Assembly (NCBI RefSeq): GCF_000620065.1
Contig: NZ_JHVI01000012.1
Coordinates: forward strand, 1-64,000
Length of the DNA stretch: 64,000 nucleotides
Direction: 5' to 3'
Source of the DNA: Meiothermus cerbereus DSM 11376
GTDB taxonomy: Bacteria > Deinococcota > Deinococci > Deinococcales > Thermaceae
In this document: positions 37,312-46,657 of the stretch, piece after piece
Layout of the letters: each line of letters opens with the position of its first letter
Position numbering within the stretch: the stretch's first letter is position 1
Translations under genes and position numbers: made by a program
Notes under the pieces: generated by a model
Database searches by the model: none
The model's input: the letters and a program-made list of their open reading frames with translations, nothing else
Told to the model about the DNA's origin: nothing

Positions 37312-37434
37312 CAGATTGCGCCATTTTAGCATTCTGTGGAATTTGATTGCAGGGGGCGGCTTCTAGCCAGGCCTTATTGCACGCTGCTGCCGGGGATAAA
37401 GTGCTAGCTTAAAGAAAGACCCGAGGTAGCCTGT

Positions 37435-38619
37435 ATGAAAATTAGAACCCGCGCCGTCCACGCCGGACACCACCCCGACCGAGAGACCGGAGCCCACGTG
37501 GTGCCGATTTACAGCACTTCCACCTTTGCCTATGGCTCGTTTGCTCGAGGCGAGCGCTTGTTTGCTGGCGAAGAGCCGGGCTATATCTACGGACGCATCG
37601 GCAACCCCACCGTGCGGGCCTTCGAGGAGAAGCTGGCCAGCCTCGAGGGGGCCGAGGATGCCGTGGCCTTTGCCAGCGGCATGGCGGCCATCAGTGCCCT
37701 GTGCAACACCCTGCTGGCCCCCGGCGACGAGATCGTCTACCTGGCCCCGCTCTACGGCGGAACCGAGGGCTACTTTTTGGAAACCCTGACCCGGTTCGGG
37801 GTGCGTGTAACCGGCGGCAAAAGCGTGGAGGAGCTACCCGAGCTTATTTCGCCGGCCACCAGGCTCATCTACCTCGAGACCCCCACCAACCCCACCCTGC
37901 GCATCTACGACCTCGAGGCCGTAGCCCGGATTGCCAGGGCCAGAGGGGTTCTTTCGGTGGTGGACAACACCTTTGCCACCCCCTACCTGACCCGCCCTTT
38001 GGAGCACGGCATTGAGGTGGTGCTGCACTCCGCGACCAAATACCTGGGGGGGCACGGCGACTGCCTGGCCGGGGTACTGGCAGGGCCCAAGGAGTTGATG
38101 GAGCACATACGGGCCGAGGGGCTGCGGCACATTGGCGCAGCCCTGGGGGCTTTCGAGGCCTACCTGATGTTGCGGGGCCTCAAGACCCTGCCTTTACGCA
38201 TGGAGGCCCACTGTGAGGGAGCGGCCAGGGTGGCGGAATATCTGTCAGCCCATCCCGCCGTCCAGCGTGTGCACTACCCTGGCCTGAGCGCCCACCCAGG
38301 CCACGAGGTTGCTAAGCGGCAGATGCAGGGCTTTGGCGGGCTGGTCTCCCTCGAACTCGAGTCCAAACAGGCCGCCGCGCTTTTCCTCGACAGCCTGAAG
38401 CTGTTCACCCAGGCCGTAAGCCTGGGCGATGTGGAGTCGCTGGCCACCCATCCGGCCTCCACCACCCACCAGCTTCTGCCCCCCGAGGTGCGGCAGGCCC
38501 ACGGCGTAAGCGATGCGCTGGTGCGGCTCTCGGTGGGCATCGAGGACCCCCAAGACCTGATTGCCGACCTCGAGCAAGCCCTCGACCAGGTTGCTAAGGC
38601 GCTGCTGCGCTCGAGGTAG
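37435..38619 (+). CDS. Cys/Met-metabolism PLP enzyme (methionine gamma-lyase-like)
   Basis: 394 aa of the gamma family of fold-type I PLP enzymes: PIYSTSTFAYGSF, YGRIGNPTVRAFEEKLASLEG (split), the VDNTFATPYLTRPLEHG region, the PLP lysine in HSATKYLGGHGDCLAG, and SVGIEDPQDLIADL at the end. Candidates are methionine gamma-lyase, cystathionine gamma-lyase or synthase, or O-acetylhomoserine sulfhydrylase. The length and the GHGDCLAG motif favour a lyase that releases thiols or H2S. Good Shine-Dalgarno GAGGTAG. Confidence 0.85.
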   Translation: MKIRTRAVHAGHHPDRETGAHVVPIYSTSTFAYGSFARGERLFAGEEPGYIYGRIGNPTVRAFEEKLASLEGAEDAVAFASGMAAISALCNTLLAPGDEIVYLAPLYGGTEGYFLETLTRFGVRVTGGKSVEELPELISPATRLIYLETPTNPTLRIYDLEAVARIARARGVLSVVDNTFATPYLTRPLEHGIEVVLHSATKYLGGHGDCLAGVLAGPKELMEHIRAEGLRHIGAALGAFEAYLMLRGLKTLPLRMEAHCEGAARVAEYLSAHPAVQRVHYPGLSAHPGHEVAKRQMQGFGGLVSLELESKQAAALFLDSLKLFTQAVSLGDVESLATHPASTTHQLLPPEVRQAHGVSDALVRLSVGIEDPQDLIADLEQALDQVAKALLRSR

Positions 38620-38692
38620 CCCGCCTGTGCGCCCCAGCAGGCCAGGCAAATCGGGTTGGTTGGGCAAACTGGCCGCAGTCAGGCCGGTCTGG

Positions 38693-39385
38693 CTACAGCA
38701 GCGAAGCCAGGCGCATACCCTCTGTGGCCATCTGGTTATATGAACCCTGGCCCAGCACGCACAGGCCCACCCCGTAAAGACCCTCGAGACGGGTCAGGCG
38801 CATGGAGCCTGGCTCCCACTCGCCTTCGGCAAAAACCTTATACTCCACCCGATATCCGGGCGTTCCGTCCTGCTCAGCCACCTCGGCCTGCTGGGAAGAA
38901 AAGGCAAAACCAAGCTCTTCTAGGTGCTGGTACAGATCGGGGTAAGCCACCTCCGAGAGGCGCCCAGCCTCCTCAGCCACGCTGCCGATGTAGAGCCTGG
39001 GCGCGAGAAAACTGCCCACCGCCAGCACCACCTTGCGCGCCGTTTTACGCGGCCCTTCCCAGCTCTCGATGCCCACCACAGCCGGCCCTTCCAGCAACAG
39101 CCGGGTAACAGAGAGCTGCAAAAGGAAAATTTGCGGGTGGTTTTCCAGCCTGTACTTGGCCCGGCTGTGCAAGGCCCAGCCTTTCAGGCCATCCTCACCC
39201 ACCTCGGCCAGCAGCGAACCCTGGGGAAACGGGGCCCGAATGGGTGTAAAAGGCAGGTAAACCGAGTCCAGGCTGGTGGTGACCAGCCCCACCCTGACAC
39301 CCTTTTTGGCCAGCGCGAAGGCGGCCTCACAGCCCGCAAAGCCTGCGCCCACAATCAGTACGTCGTAGTCCACAGATGCCACCAT
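38693..39385 (-). CDS. GidA-related FAD-binding protein (short MnmG-like)
   Basis: 230 aa. A GxGxxG FAD motif DVLIVGAGFAGCEAAFALAKKG at the start (about 7-28) and GidA-like LTTSLDSVYLPFTP, VVLAVGSFLAPRLYIG, and a C-terminal GLYGVGLCVLGQGSYNQMATEGMRLA resembling the second FAD segment. It is about a third of full MnmG (about 600 aa) and lacks the insertion and C-terminal tRNA-binding domains. Thermus carries a similar short GidA-related protein of unknown function; here too the role is open. Confidence 0.8.
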   Translation of the reverse strand: MVASVDYDVLIVGAGFAGCEAAFALAKKGVRVGLVTTSLDSVYLPFTPIRAPFPQGSLLAEVGEDGLKGWALHSRAKYRLENHPQIFLLQLSVTRLLLEGPAVVGIESWEGPRKTARKVVLAVGSFLAPRLYIGSVAEEAGRLSEVAYPDLYQHLEELGFAFSSQQAEVAEQDGTPGYRVEYKVFAEGEWEPGSMRLTRLEGLYGVGLCVLGQGSYNQMATEGMRLASLL

Positions 39386-39455
39386 GAGGATTTCTTTCGC
39401 CCGGCCCCAATGAAAAACTTAAAACCCCGCATTTAGTGCATGAGGGCCGCGACGC

Positions 39456-41402
39456 CTAGTCTTCCAGATAGGTATACCCCACCAGCTCCCGCGCGTACAG
39501 CTCCATAAAAGAGCCCTTTTCAGCAGGGCTCAGTTTTTTGGATGAGCGCACCAGCTTCTCGACAGCCTCAGCCAGTTCATCGTCCTCGTAGCCCATCTTC
39601 TCGATTACCTTACGGGCTTTTTCACCCATGATAAAGCGCTCGATGTCGTAGCCGTCGTGGTCAATCACCACATGGGCCTCCCCGATGCGCCCGAAGAGGT
39701 TGTGGTTCATGCCAAGCACGTCCTGGTAGGCTCCGGTTAAGAAAACCCCCAGGTAGTAGGGCTGGCCCGGACGAATTTCGTGCACCGGCAGGGTGTTGCG
39801 TACATCGTGGGTATCAATAAAACGGTCGATTTTGCCATCGGAGTCGCAGGTGATGTCCACCAGGGTGGCCTCGCGGCTGGGGCGTTCGTTCAGGCGCGAG
39901 AGGGGCACGATGGGGAACATCTGCTTGATGGCCCAGGTATCGGGGAGGCTCTGGAACAGGCTAAAGTTGCAGACCAGCTTATCGGCCAGCATCTTTTGCA
40001 GATCCTCGAGCTCGTCGGCGGGGTAGTCGAGCTCCAGGGCCAGCTTCAGGGTCTTGCGGGCAATCTGGTAGAAGAGGGCCTCGGCAGCAGCCCGGTCACG
40101 CAGCGAGATCAGGCCCAGATCGTAGAGGTTCTGGATGGTGTCCTTGTTGGCGAAGGCGTCGTGGTAGACCTCGCGGTAGTTTTTGGCCGAGATGCCCCGG
40201 GCCAGCTCGAACATGTCCTTGACCACCGGATGGGCATCCTTGGGCTGCTCGATTTTTTCCTCGCCGGGGGGGCGGATGGTGTCCACCACTTCCAGCACCA
40301 GCACGCTGTGGTAAGCGGTAACGGCCCGGCCCGACTCGGTGACCAGGGTGGGGTGGGGCTCCCCGTGGCCGTCGCAAATTTCCTTGGTCACATAGACCAG
40401 GTCTTCGGCGTACTCTTCCAGGGTGTAGTTGGCCGAGGCGTAGAAGGCGGTCTTGGAGCCGTCGTAGTCGACCGCCAGGCCCCCACCCAGGTTGAGGTAG
40501 CGCACCGGAGCCCCCAGCTTACGAAGCTGCACGTAGGTCTGGGCAATCTCCCGCACGGCCTGCTTGATGCGGCGGATGTCGGTCACCTGACTGCCAATGT
40601 GCGAATGCAGCATGGCGATGGTGCCCAGCATGCCAGCTTCGGCCAGGATGTCGATGGCTTTAATGATCTCGGGGGTGGTGAAGCCAAACTTAGCTGCCTC
40701 ACCGCCCGACTCTTCCCAGGCCCCCGAGCCTTTGGTTTTGAGTTTGTAGCGAATGCCGATCTGCGGCTCTACCCCCAGTTCCTGCGCTATACGGATAACC
40801 CGCCCCAGCTCAGCGAATTTCTCCAGGGTGACCACCACGTTTTTACCCAGCTTTTTGCCCATCAGGGCCAGCCGGATAAAGTCGTCGTCTTTGAAACCGT
40901 TGCAGGCGATGATGGACTCGGAGTGCAGATCCTGGGCCAGAATCAGGGCCAGCTCGGCCTTGGAGCCGGCCTCGAGGCCATAGGCATAGGGTTTACCTGC
41001 CCTGGCCACGGTCTCGACCACCATGCGCCGCTGGTTGACCTTGACCGGGAAAAGCCCCTGGTATCCAGCGCTGTAGCGATACTTCTTTATGGCCCGCCGG
41101 AAGGCCTCGTTGAGGGCCACCACCCGGGCTTCCAAAATTTGGGGAAAACGCAGCATCACCGGCAGCGGACGCCCTTCGTCCCGCAAGTCCTGCACGATTT
41201 CAAACAGCGAAGCGCTGGGACCATCCTCGCCCTCGGGTGTGACCTCGAGCTCGCCGTCCTCCCCTACCCGAAAAAACCCCGCCGCCCAGTGGGGGACGAG
41301 GTAGGTTTCTTCAGCATCCTTGGTAGTGAAACGCTTGAGCTTCTCCAACTTGAATCCGGGTCTCCTTACACAGGCTACGGACGGAATGTCAGGGGCATTC
41401 AC
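39456..41402 (-). CDS. speA: Biosynthetic arginine decarboxylase
   Basis: 648 aa, fold-type III (alanine-racemase-like) PLP enzyme of the SpeA class. The PLP lysine is in QGLFPVKVNQRRMVVE (about 115-130). Also visible are GLEAGSKAELAL, ACNGFKDDDFI, HSHIGSQV, YLNLGGGLAVDYDG and CDSDGKIDRF with the substrate-binding Asp. It makes agmatine for polyamine synthesis, which in Thermus relatives proceeds through aminopropylagmatine to spermidine and long polyamines. Single gene. Confidence 0.96.
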   Translation of the reverse strand: MNAPDIPSVACVRRPGFKLEKLKRFTTKDAEETYLVPHWAAGFFRVGEDGELEVTPEGEDGPSASLFEIVQDLRDEGRPLPVMLRFPQILEARVVALNEAFRRAIKKYRYSAGYQGLFPVKVNQRRMVVETVARAGKPYAYGLEAGSKAELALILAQDLHSESIIACNGFKDDDFIRLALMGKKLGKNVVVTLEKFAELGRVIRIAQELGVEPQIGIRYKLKTKGSGAWEESGGEAAKFGFTTPEIIKAIDILAEAGMLGTIAMLHSHIGSQVTDIRRIKQAVREIAQTYVQLRKLGAPVRYLNLGGGLAVDYDGSKTAFYASANYTLEEYAEDLVYVTKEICDGHGEPHPTLVTESGRAVTAYHSVLVLEVVDTIRPPGEEKIEQPKDAHPVVKDMFELARGISAKNYREVYHDAFANKDTIQNLYDLGLISLRDRAAAEALFYQIARKTLKLALELDYPADELEDLQKMLADKLVCNFSLFQSLPDTWAIKQMFPIVPLSRLNERPSREATLVDITCDSDGKIDRFIDTHDVRNTLPVHEIRPGQPYYLGVFLTGAYQDVLGMNHNLFGRIGEAHVVIDHDGYDIERFIMGEKARKVIEKMGYEDDELAEAVEKLVRSSKKLSPAEKGSFMELYARELVGYTYLED

Positions 41403-41524
41403 CGTGCGCTGTCCAGAACAGAGTGTAGGGCATTTTGCCCCAGGATGCTATAGCAAATTGCCACGCACAAATTTCCCCCAACACCGACGACGGATTAACG
41501 CGAGCCTGCCCGGCATAGCCCTGC

Positions 41525-42040
41525 TTAACAGTTGGGCAGAAACCACAGCAAATCCAAAGCAGGGGGCTTGATGCCTTGGGTGCGCAGAAGCACTGCGATC
41601 TGGGCCGTATGTCGAACCTCGTGCAGCATCACGTGCCAGAGCAATCCCCGCACGGTGTAGCATTGCTCTGGTGCATCGTGCAGTCGCACGGCCCGCTCGA
41701 GTTCGCCATCTGTCAAGGTGTCTAGGTAGCCCAGGGTGCTTTGCTCAACCGTCCGCCAATAGTCCAGCAGGGTAGACAAAGGAAAGCCCGCATACTCTGG
41801 GCCGCCGGTGGTGTCTTTCAGAGCAGGCATGCGCATCAGTACCGGTTCGTTCTGCTCTATGTCCTCGTGCAGCCAGGAGTCTTCTACAACAGTGATATGA
41901 AACAACAGGTCTTTGATGCAGTGAAAGCGCTCACCTCCCAGCAACGGGCGGGCCAGCACCTCGTCCGGCACAGCCTCGAGCGCCCCCCACAGCTCGCGCC
42001 GGGCGCGAACCAGGTAGCTGTACATATCGGGTATGTTCAT
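41525..42040 (-). CDS. DinB-family four-helix protein
   Basis: 171 aa, four-helix bundle with the DinB/YfiT metal triad: His in LLFHITVVEDSW and two in LWHVMLHEVRHTAQIAVLLR (H and H of HxxxH). Members are metal-dependent thiol transferases or uncharacterised stress proteins. The frame is open upstream into the next gene, but MNIPDMYSYLVRARREL at 42040 is the family start. It overlaps the DUF1905 gene by 4 bp (ATGA), so the pair is translationally coupled. Confidence 0.85.
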   Translation of the reverse strand: MNIPDMYSYLVRARRELWGALEAVPDEVLARPLLGGERFHCIKDLLFHITVVEDSWLHEDIEQNEPVLMRMPALKDTTGGPEYAGFPLSTLLDYWRTVEQSTLGYLDTLTDGELERAVRLHDAPEQCYTVRGLLWHVMLHEVRHTAQIAVLLRTQGIKPPALDLLWFLPNC

Positions 42041-42345
42041 CGCTTCCTCTTCTCGTTCGGACTGACCTCGAGCCACACCTGCACAATTTGCCCCACCTCG
42101 AGGCCCTCGGCCCGCCGAACCGCATCCTTGAGCGGAAGCACATACAGGCCGTCCTTGGGCCATAGCGCGGTCTTCCACTCGGTCTGGCCAATGCGGACTT
42201 GCACCGGAATCATGCCCCAGCCGTAGGTCAAAAACCGCTCGGCGCGCTTGATGGCTTGGCTTTGTTCATGGGGAACGGTCACGAAGTAGTACGGCGCGGG
42301 GCCGCGCCATTCCCAGATTACCCCGCTAAACCTTAACCCCATCAT
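42037..42345 (-). CDS. DUF1905 domain protein
   Basis: 102 aa beta-barrel of the DUF1905 family: FSGVIWEWRGPAPYYFVTVPHE at the start and GWGMIPVQVRIGQTEWKTALWPKDGLYVLPLK (two adjacent segments) are typical. The function of the family is unknown; it is sometimes fused to a YdeI-like domain, which is missing here. First gene of a two-gene unit with the DinB protein. Confidence 0.85.
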   Translation of the reverse strand: MMGLRFSGVIWEWRGPAPYYFVTVPHEQSQAIKRAERFLTYGWGMIPVQVRIGQTEWKTALWPKDGLYVLPLKDAVRRAEGLEVGQIVQVWLEVSPNEKRKR

Positions 42346-42396
42346 CCCACCCAGGTCTTTTCCTTGGCAGCCTCAGCCCAATTATAGCCTTGCAGC

Positions 42397-42423
42397 AAAA
42401 ACCACCCCCTGCCTCGGGGGTGG
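42397..42423 (-). terminator. Terminator of the GSIII gene
   Basis: CCACCCCC (42402-42409) pairs perfectly with GGGGGTGG (42416-42423). On the minus strand the stem is followed by TTTTT. It lies 16-42 nt after the GSIII stop. Confidence 0.8.
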
Positions 42424-42438
42424 TGCAAAAACAGGGTT

Positions 42439-44589
42439 CTACTTGACAAAGAGCATCTCGCGATAGCTGGGCAAAGGCCAGTACTTATCGGCCAGGATGC
42501 GCTCGAGGGCATCGGCCGCCTTGCGCACCTCGGTCATGGCGGGCAGCACATTGTCGCGCATGTGATGGGCCTTCTCGTGCACTTCGTCGCCGCCCAGCTC
42601 GGCGTTTTGCGCCTTGAGTTTCTCCAGGGCGTCCGAGAGCGCATCGGTGGCTTCCACTACCTGCTTAACGGTGCGTTCAGCCGCACGGGACTTAACGTCA
42701 ACCTCCGAGAGCTCGGCCAGGTAACTCAGAGCACCCGGCAGAATCTGGGTCTGGGCCACCCACTCGGTGGTCTCGCCCTCGATGTTCACCTGCTTGAAGT
42801 AGATGTCGTACATGATCTCCTGGCGGGCGTGAATCTCACGCTCGTTGAGCACCCCCAGGCGGGTGAACAGCTTGATGTTTTTCTCGTCGGTAAAGTGTTC
42901 AATGGCGTCAATAGCGGTACGCAGGTTTAACAGCCCACGCTTGGCTGCTTCCTTGTGCCAGGCCGCCGAGTAGCCGTCGCCGTTGAAGACGATGCGCTTG
43001 TGCTTGGCGTAGGTCTCCTTGATGGTCTCCAGGACTGCCTGTTCGAAGGAGACCTTCTTCTTCATTTTGGCCTCTACCGCGTCCATCAGGGCGTCAATGG
43101 CATCGGCCACGATGGTGTTGAGTACCGTAATGGGGAAGGAGATGCTTTGCGAAGAGCCCACCGCGCGGAACTCGAACTTGTTACCGGTAAAGGCGAAGGG
43201 CGAGGTGCGGTTGCGGTCGCCGGCGTGTTTGGGCAGGGGGGGCAGAACCGGAACGCCGAGCTCGAGCACGCCCGTCTTCTTGCCCGAACCCCCCTTGCCG
43301 CTAGCAATGCGCTCGTAGATGTCGGTAAGCTGGTCGCCCAGGAAAACCGACATGATGGCGGGTGGGGCTTCGTTGGCCCCCAGGCGATGGTCGTTGGAGG
43401 CCGAGGCCACGCTAATGCGCAACAGATCCTGGTGCATGTCCACCGCTTTGATGACCGCGGCGCAGAAGAACAGAAACTGCAGGTTGTCGTGGGGGGTATC
43501 GCCGGGCTCCAAGAGGTTGATGCCGGTGTCGGTGCTCATGCTCCAGTTGCAGTGCTTGCCCGAGCCGTTAATGCCAGCAAAGGGCTTCTCGTGCAGCAAG
43601 GCCACCAGGCCGTAGCGGCGGGCGGTGTTCCTAAGTACCTGCATGATTAGCTGCTGGTGGTCGGCGGCAATGTTGGAGGGCTCGAAGATGGGGGCGATTT
43701 CGTACTGACTGGGGGCTACCTCGTTGTGGCGGGTCTTGACCGGGATACCCAGGGCATAGAGCTGGTTTTCCACATCGGTCATGAAGGAGAGCACCCGGTC
43801 GGGGATGGAGCCAAAGTAGTGATCCTCGAGCTCCTGTCCGCGCGGCGGCTTGGCCCCAAACAGGGTGCGCCCGGTCATGACCAGGTCGGGACGGCGGTAG
43901 TAAAACTCTTCGTCGATCAGGAAGTACTCTTGCTCGGCCCCCAGGGTAGAAGAAACCTTGCTGGCCTCCACCCCAAAGTACTTGAGGGCCCGCTGGGCGC
44001 TTTTATTGAGGGCCTCGATGGAGCGTAGCAGGGGGGTTTTGAGGTCGAGGGCTTCCCCCGTCCAGCTCGCGAAAGCGGTGGGAATACAGAGGGTCGCGCC
44101 GTTGGAGTGGCGCATGATGAAGGCCGGTGAGGTGGGATCCCAGGCGGTGTAGCCACGGGCCTCGAAGGTGGCTCGCAGGCCGCCCGAAGGGAACGAGGAG
44201 GCGTCAGGCTCGGCCTGGATAAGCTCCTTACCGGTAAACGAAGCGATCACCTTTCCATCGGAAATGGGGACATAAAAGCTGTCATGCTTCTCGGCAGTGT
44301 AGCCGGTGAGGGGGTGAAACCAGTGGGTGTAGTGGGTAGCCCCTTTTTGCAGGGCCCATTTCTTCATGGCCAGGGCGATGGTATCGGCAATGCTGGGGTC
44401 TAGAGGAACCCCCTTCTCGATGGTGGCCTGAAGCGACTTCCATACCGGCTTGGAAACCAGCTCCCGCAGCTCATCCATGTCCAGCACATCGCTGGCAAAT
44501 ACCTCGCCGGCGATATCGCTGGAGACCTGCCGCACATCCTTAAACCGCCAGTTACGGGCTGCCGAGACAACATCAAACTCGTGGATCAT
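42439..44589 (-). CDS. glnN: Glutamine synthetase type III
   Basis: 716 aa, the GSIII length (GSI is about 450). Family motifs: [21 protein letters not shown] (split), [11 protein letters not shown] (metal-binding Glu), [35 protein letters not shown] (the GSI-like NGSGxH ATP/metal region), and [13 protein letters not shown]. It joins ammonia to glutamate using ATP and is the type seen in some cyanobacteria, Bacteroides and Thermus relatives. Monocistronic, with Shine-Dalgarno AGGAGAAG and a long AT-rich upstream region, suggesting nitrogen regulation. Confidence 0.95.
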   Translation of the reverse strand: MIHEFDVVSAARNWRFKDVRQVSSDIAGEVFASDVLDMDELRELVSKPVWKSLQATIEKGVPLDPSIADTIALAMKKWALQKGATHYTHWFHPLTGYTAEKHDSFYVPISDGKVIASFTGKELIQAEPDASSFPSGGLRATFEARGYTAWDPTSPAFIMRHSNGATLCIPTAFASWTGEALDLKTPLLRSIEALNKSAQRALKYFGVEASKVSSTLGAEQEYFLIDEEFYYRRPDLVMTGRTLFGAKPPRGQELEDHYFGSIPDRVLSFMTDVENQLYALGIPVKTRHNEVAPSQYEIAPIFEPSNIAADHQQLIMQVLRNTARRYGLVALLHEKPFAGINGSGKHCNWSMSTDTGINLLEPGDTPHDNLQFLFFCAAVIKAVDMHQDLLRISVASASNDHRLGANEAPPAIMSVFLGDQLTDIYERIASGKGGSGKKTGVLELGVPVLPPLPKHAGDRNRTSPFAFTGNKFEFRAVGSSQSISFPITVLNTIVADAIDALMDAVEAKMKKKVSFEQAVLETIKETYAKHKRIVFNGDGYSAAWHKEAAKRGLLNLRTAIDAIEHFTDEKNIKLFTRLGVLNEREIHARQEIMYDIYFKQVNIEGETTEWVAQTQILPGALSYLAELSEVDVKSRAAERTVKQVVEATDALSDALEKLKAQNAELGGDEVHEKAHHMRDNVLPAMTEVRKAADALERILADKYWPLPSYREMLFVK

Positions 44590-44876
44590 ATCTTCTCCTG
44601 GGGGTGGTGCCGGGTTGCCGGCTGCATTTTAGATGCTATTTGTATCTAACTTTGCCAGCTCGATGCATTTACTAGCACCACTTGGAATAACACATTACCA
44701 TAAATTTGCAAAAATCAACACCGCATTCCCTGCCTAAATTGCATTTTGTTTCTAGATATATGTACATTTGTTGAGTAATTGATTTACAAAAGTGCATCAG
44801 TGCGTTAACAGCTTGATTTAGCTACATTTTGCATATATGCTTTTTACATATAAGTTGTCTACCAAAGGGGGCCTGT
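44590..44876. other. AT-rich divergent regulatory region, GSIII / nrtR
   Basis: About 290 bp, much richer in A/T than the rest of the window, without an ORF on either strand that looks real. It must hold the promoters of glnN (minus; TAAAAT at about 44627-44632) and the nrtR operon (plus). Repeated TTTGCA/ATTGCAT-type words are scattered through 44700-44850. Confidence 0.5.
44813..44841 (+). promoter_or_regulatory. Promoter of the nrtR operon with overlapping palindrome
   Basis: TTGATT (44813-44818), a 17-bp spacer and TATGCT (44836-44841). The perfect palindrome GCATATATGC (44831-44840) covers the -10 box, a classic repressor position, so it is a candidate NrtR operator. Confidence 0.5.
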
Positions 44877-44891
44877 TTGAATCGGCACAGC

Positions 44892-45635
44892 ATGGAAGAG
44901 CACCACCTCCCGAATAACCACGATCCAAATGCCTTTGACCGGCCCTCGGTAACGGTGGATGTGGTTATCCTGACCCTGCGCGAAGGGCAGCTCGAGGCCC
45001 TTCTGGTCAAGCGCAAGGAACACCCCTACCTCAACTACTGGAGCCTGCCCGGCGGTTTTGTGCAGGCCCAGGAGTCGCTCGACGAGGCCGCAGCGCGGGT
45101 GCTGCGACAAAAAGCCGGTCTGGAAAGCGTGGTGGGGATGGAGCGAGAAGGATCTTACAGGCACCCCGTCTACCTCGAGCAGCTCTACACCTTTGGCGAC
45201 CCTGGGCGCGACCCGCGGATGCGGGTGATCAGCGTGGCCTATTACGCCCTGGTGGAAGCCAGCCACATCCGCGAGGTGGGCGAGGAAATCGCACTGTTCA
45301 AGCTGCGCCTGCCAGAAGGCGAAAGTGGCGTGGAAATTTTTGACCACCGGCACAAAAAGTACTCCCTGGCCTTCGACCACGCCGAGATTCTGGGGGTGGC
45401 TCTAAGGCGCATTCGGGGCAAGCTCGAGTACACGCCCATAGGTTTTGAACTGCTGCCGGAGCAGTTTACCCTACGCCAGCTCCAGGCCGTACACGAGACT
45501 ATCCTGCAAAAAAGGCTCAACAAAGACTCTTTCCGGCGCAGGATGCTGTCCTCGGGAAGGCTCGAGCCTACCGGCAAGCTCGAGCGTGGCCTAGGCCGAC
45601 CCGCCGAACTTTACCGCTTCCGGAGGGCCACATGA
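44892..45635 (+). CDS. nrtR: NrtR, Nudix-related regulator of NAD metabolism
   Basis: About 247 aa. An N-terminal Nudix-like domain (VDVVILTLREGQLEALLVKRKEHPYLNYWSLPGGFV in successive strands) has a degenerate Nudix box (DEAAARVLRQKAGL lacks the REEvGE catalytic part), as in NrtR, which binds ADP-ribose instead of cleaving it. A C-terminal winged helix follows (FTLRQLQAVHETILQKRLNKDSFRRRML, in parts). The following nadM and nadV genes confirm the assignment. An in-frame TTG at 44877 has the better Shine-Dalgarno (GGGGG) and could be the true start. Confidence 0.88.
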   Translation: MEEHHLPNNHDPNAFDRPSVTVDVVILTLREGQLEALLVKRKEHPYLNYWSLPGGFVQAQESLDEAAARVLRQKAGLESVVGMEREGSYRHPVYLEQLYTFGDPGRDPRMRVISVAYYALVEASHIREVGEEIALFKLRLPEGESGVEIFDHRHKKYSLAFDHAEILGVALRRIRGKLEYTPIGFELLPEQFTLRQLQAVHETILQKRLNKDSFRRRMLSSGRLEPTGKLERGLGRPAELYRFRRAT

Positions 45636-46657
45636 AAACCGCTGTATTCATCGGCCGCTTTCAGCCACCCCATCAGGCCCACCTCGAGACCATCACCCGC
45701 GCTTTAAGCCGCTTCGACCGGCTGATTGTGGTGCTGGGCAGCGCTTTCTGTCACCCCACCCCCAAGAACCCTTTCAGCGCCGAAGAACGGGCGGCCATGA
45801 TCCGGGAAAGCCTGAGCGAGTCCAGCAGGCTTCACTTTATCCCCATCGCCGACGACTACTACAACGACCCCCGCTGGTTTGGCAGCGTGCGGGCTGCCGT
45901 GGAGGCCCTTACCGGGCCCGGGGCTGAGATCTGTATCACCGGCTACCACAAGGACGAAAGCAGCTACTACCTGCACGGCTTTGGCGACTGGCCCTTTGAG
46001 CCCAGCGGTGTGGTGAGCCCGCTCAACGCTACCGACGTACGAAACAGCTACTTTGCCAGCAGCGGCGAGTGGAAAGCTATGGTTCCGGTTGCAGTGCGGC
46101 AGTTTATGGAGCAATTTGCCCGCACGCCCAGCTATAGCCGCTTGCAGCGGGAGTGGAAAACCATCCAGCATTACCGTTCGCTCGAGCGGCGCTACCCCTA
46201 CCCCATCCTCCACATCGCCACCGACGCAGTGGTGCTGGCCCAGGAACAGGTGCTGCTGGTCGAACGCAAAGGGCCGCTGGGCCAGGGAGCCTGGGCCTTG
46301 CCGGGGGGCTATGTGGAGCTTAAAGAAACCCTGCTGCAAGCCGCCTTGCGCGAGTTGCGCGAGGAGACCGGCTTGGCCCTGGAAGCCCGGCACCTCAAGG
46401 CCACCCAGGCCTTCGACTACCCGGGCCGCAGCCTGCGCGGAAGGGTGATTAGCCTGGGCCACTTCTTCGACTTAGGCGATACCCCACCCCCCGCGGTCGA
46501 TGGCCAGGACGACGCTTCCAGGGCCTTCTGGCTGCCCCTAGCTGAGCTAGATCCCCACCAGGATCGCTTCTTTGAAGATCACTATCAGCAGATTTGTTGG
46601 TTTTTGGGGCGTGCGCCGCACCAGCCCGCGCTGTCCCAAACAAAGGAGCCTTTATGA
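45632..46657 (+). CDS. nadM: Bifunctional NMN adenylyltransferase / Nudix hydrolase
   Basis: 341 aa. Residues 1-170 are an archaeal-type NadM nucleotidyltransferase: TAVFIGRFQPPHQAHL with the HxxH-like motif, and ISGYHKDESS-type loop ITGYHKDESSYYL. From about 195 a Nudix domain follows with an intact box (GGYVELKETLLQAALRELREETGL). The first part makes NAD from NMN and ATP, the second hydrolyses ADP-ribose-type products, as in the Synechocystis fusion. Overlaps nrtR and nadV by 4 bp on each side. Confidence 0.93.
   Translation: MKTAVFIGRFQPPHQAHLETITRALSRFDRLIVVLGSAFCHPTPKNPFSAEERAAMIRESLSESSRLHFIPIADDYYNDPRWFGSVRAAVEALTGPGAEICITGYHKDESSYYLHGFGDWPFEPSGVVSPLNATDVRNSYFASSGEWKAMVPVAVRQFMEQFARTPSYSRLQREWKTIQHYRSLERRYPYPILHIATDAVVLAQEQVLLVERKGPLGQGAWALPGGYVELKETLLQAALRELREETGLALEARHLKATQAFDYPGRSLRGRVISLGHFFDLGDTPPPAVDGQDDASRAFWLPLAELDPHQDRFFEDHYQQICWFLGRAPHQPALSQTKEPL

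Noticed and set aside
39780-41453. 557-codon plus-strand frame opposite speA
   Set aside because: Antisense to a well-supported arginine decarboxylase. Long antisense frames are expected in GC-rich genes; the translation has no recognisable family.
42041-42178. N-terminal extension of the DinB protein
   Set aside because: Lies within the DUF1905 gene in another frame and reads as low-complexity sequence; the family starts at 42040.
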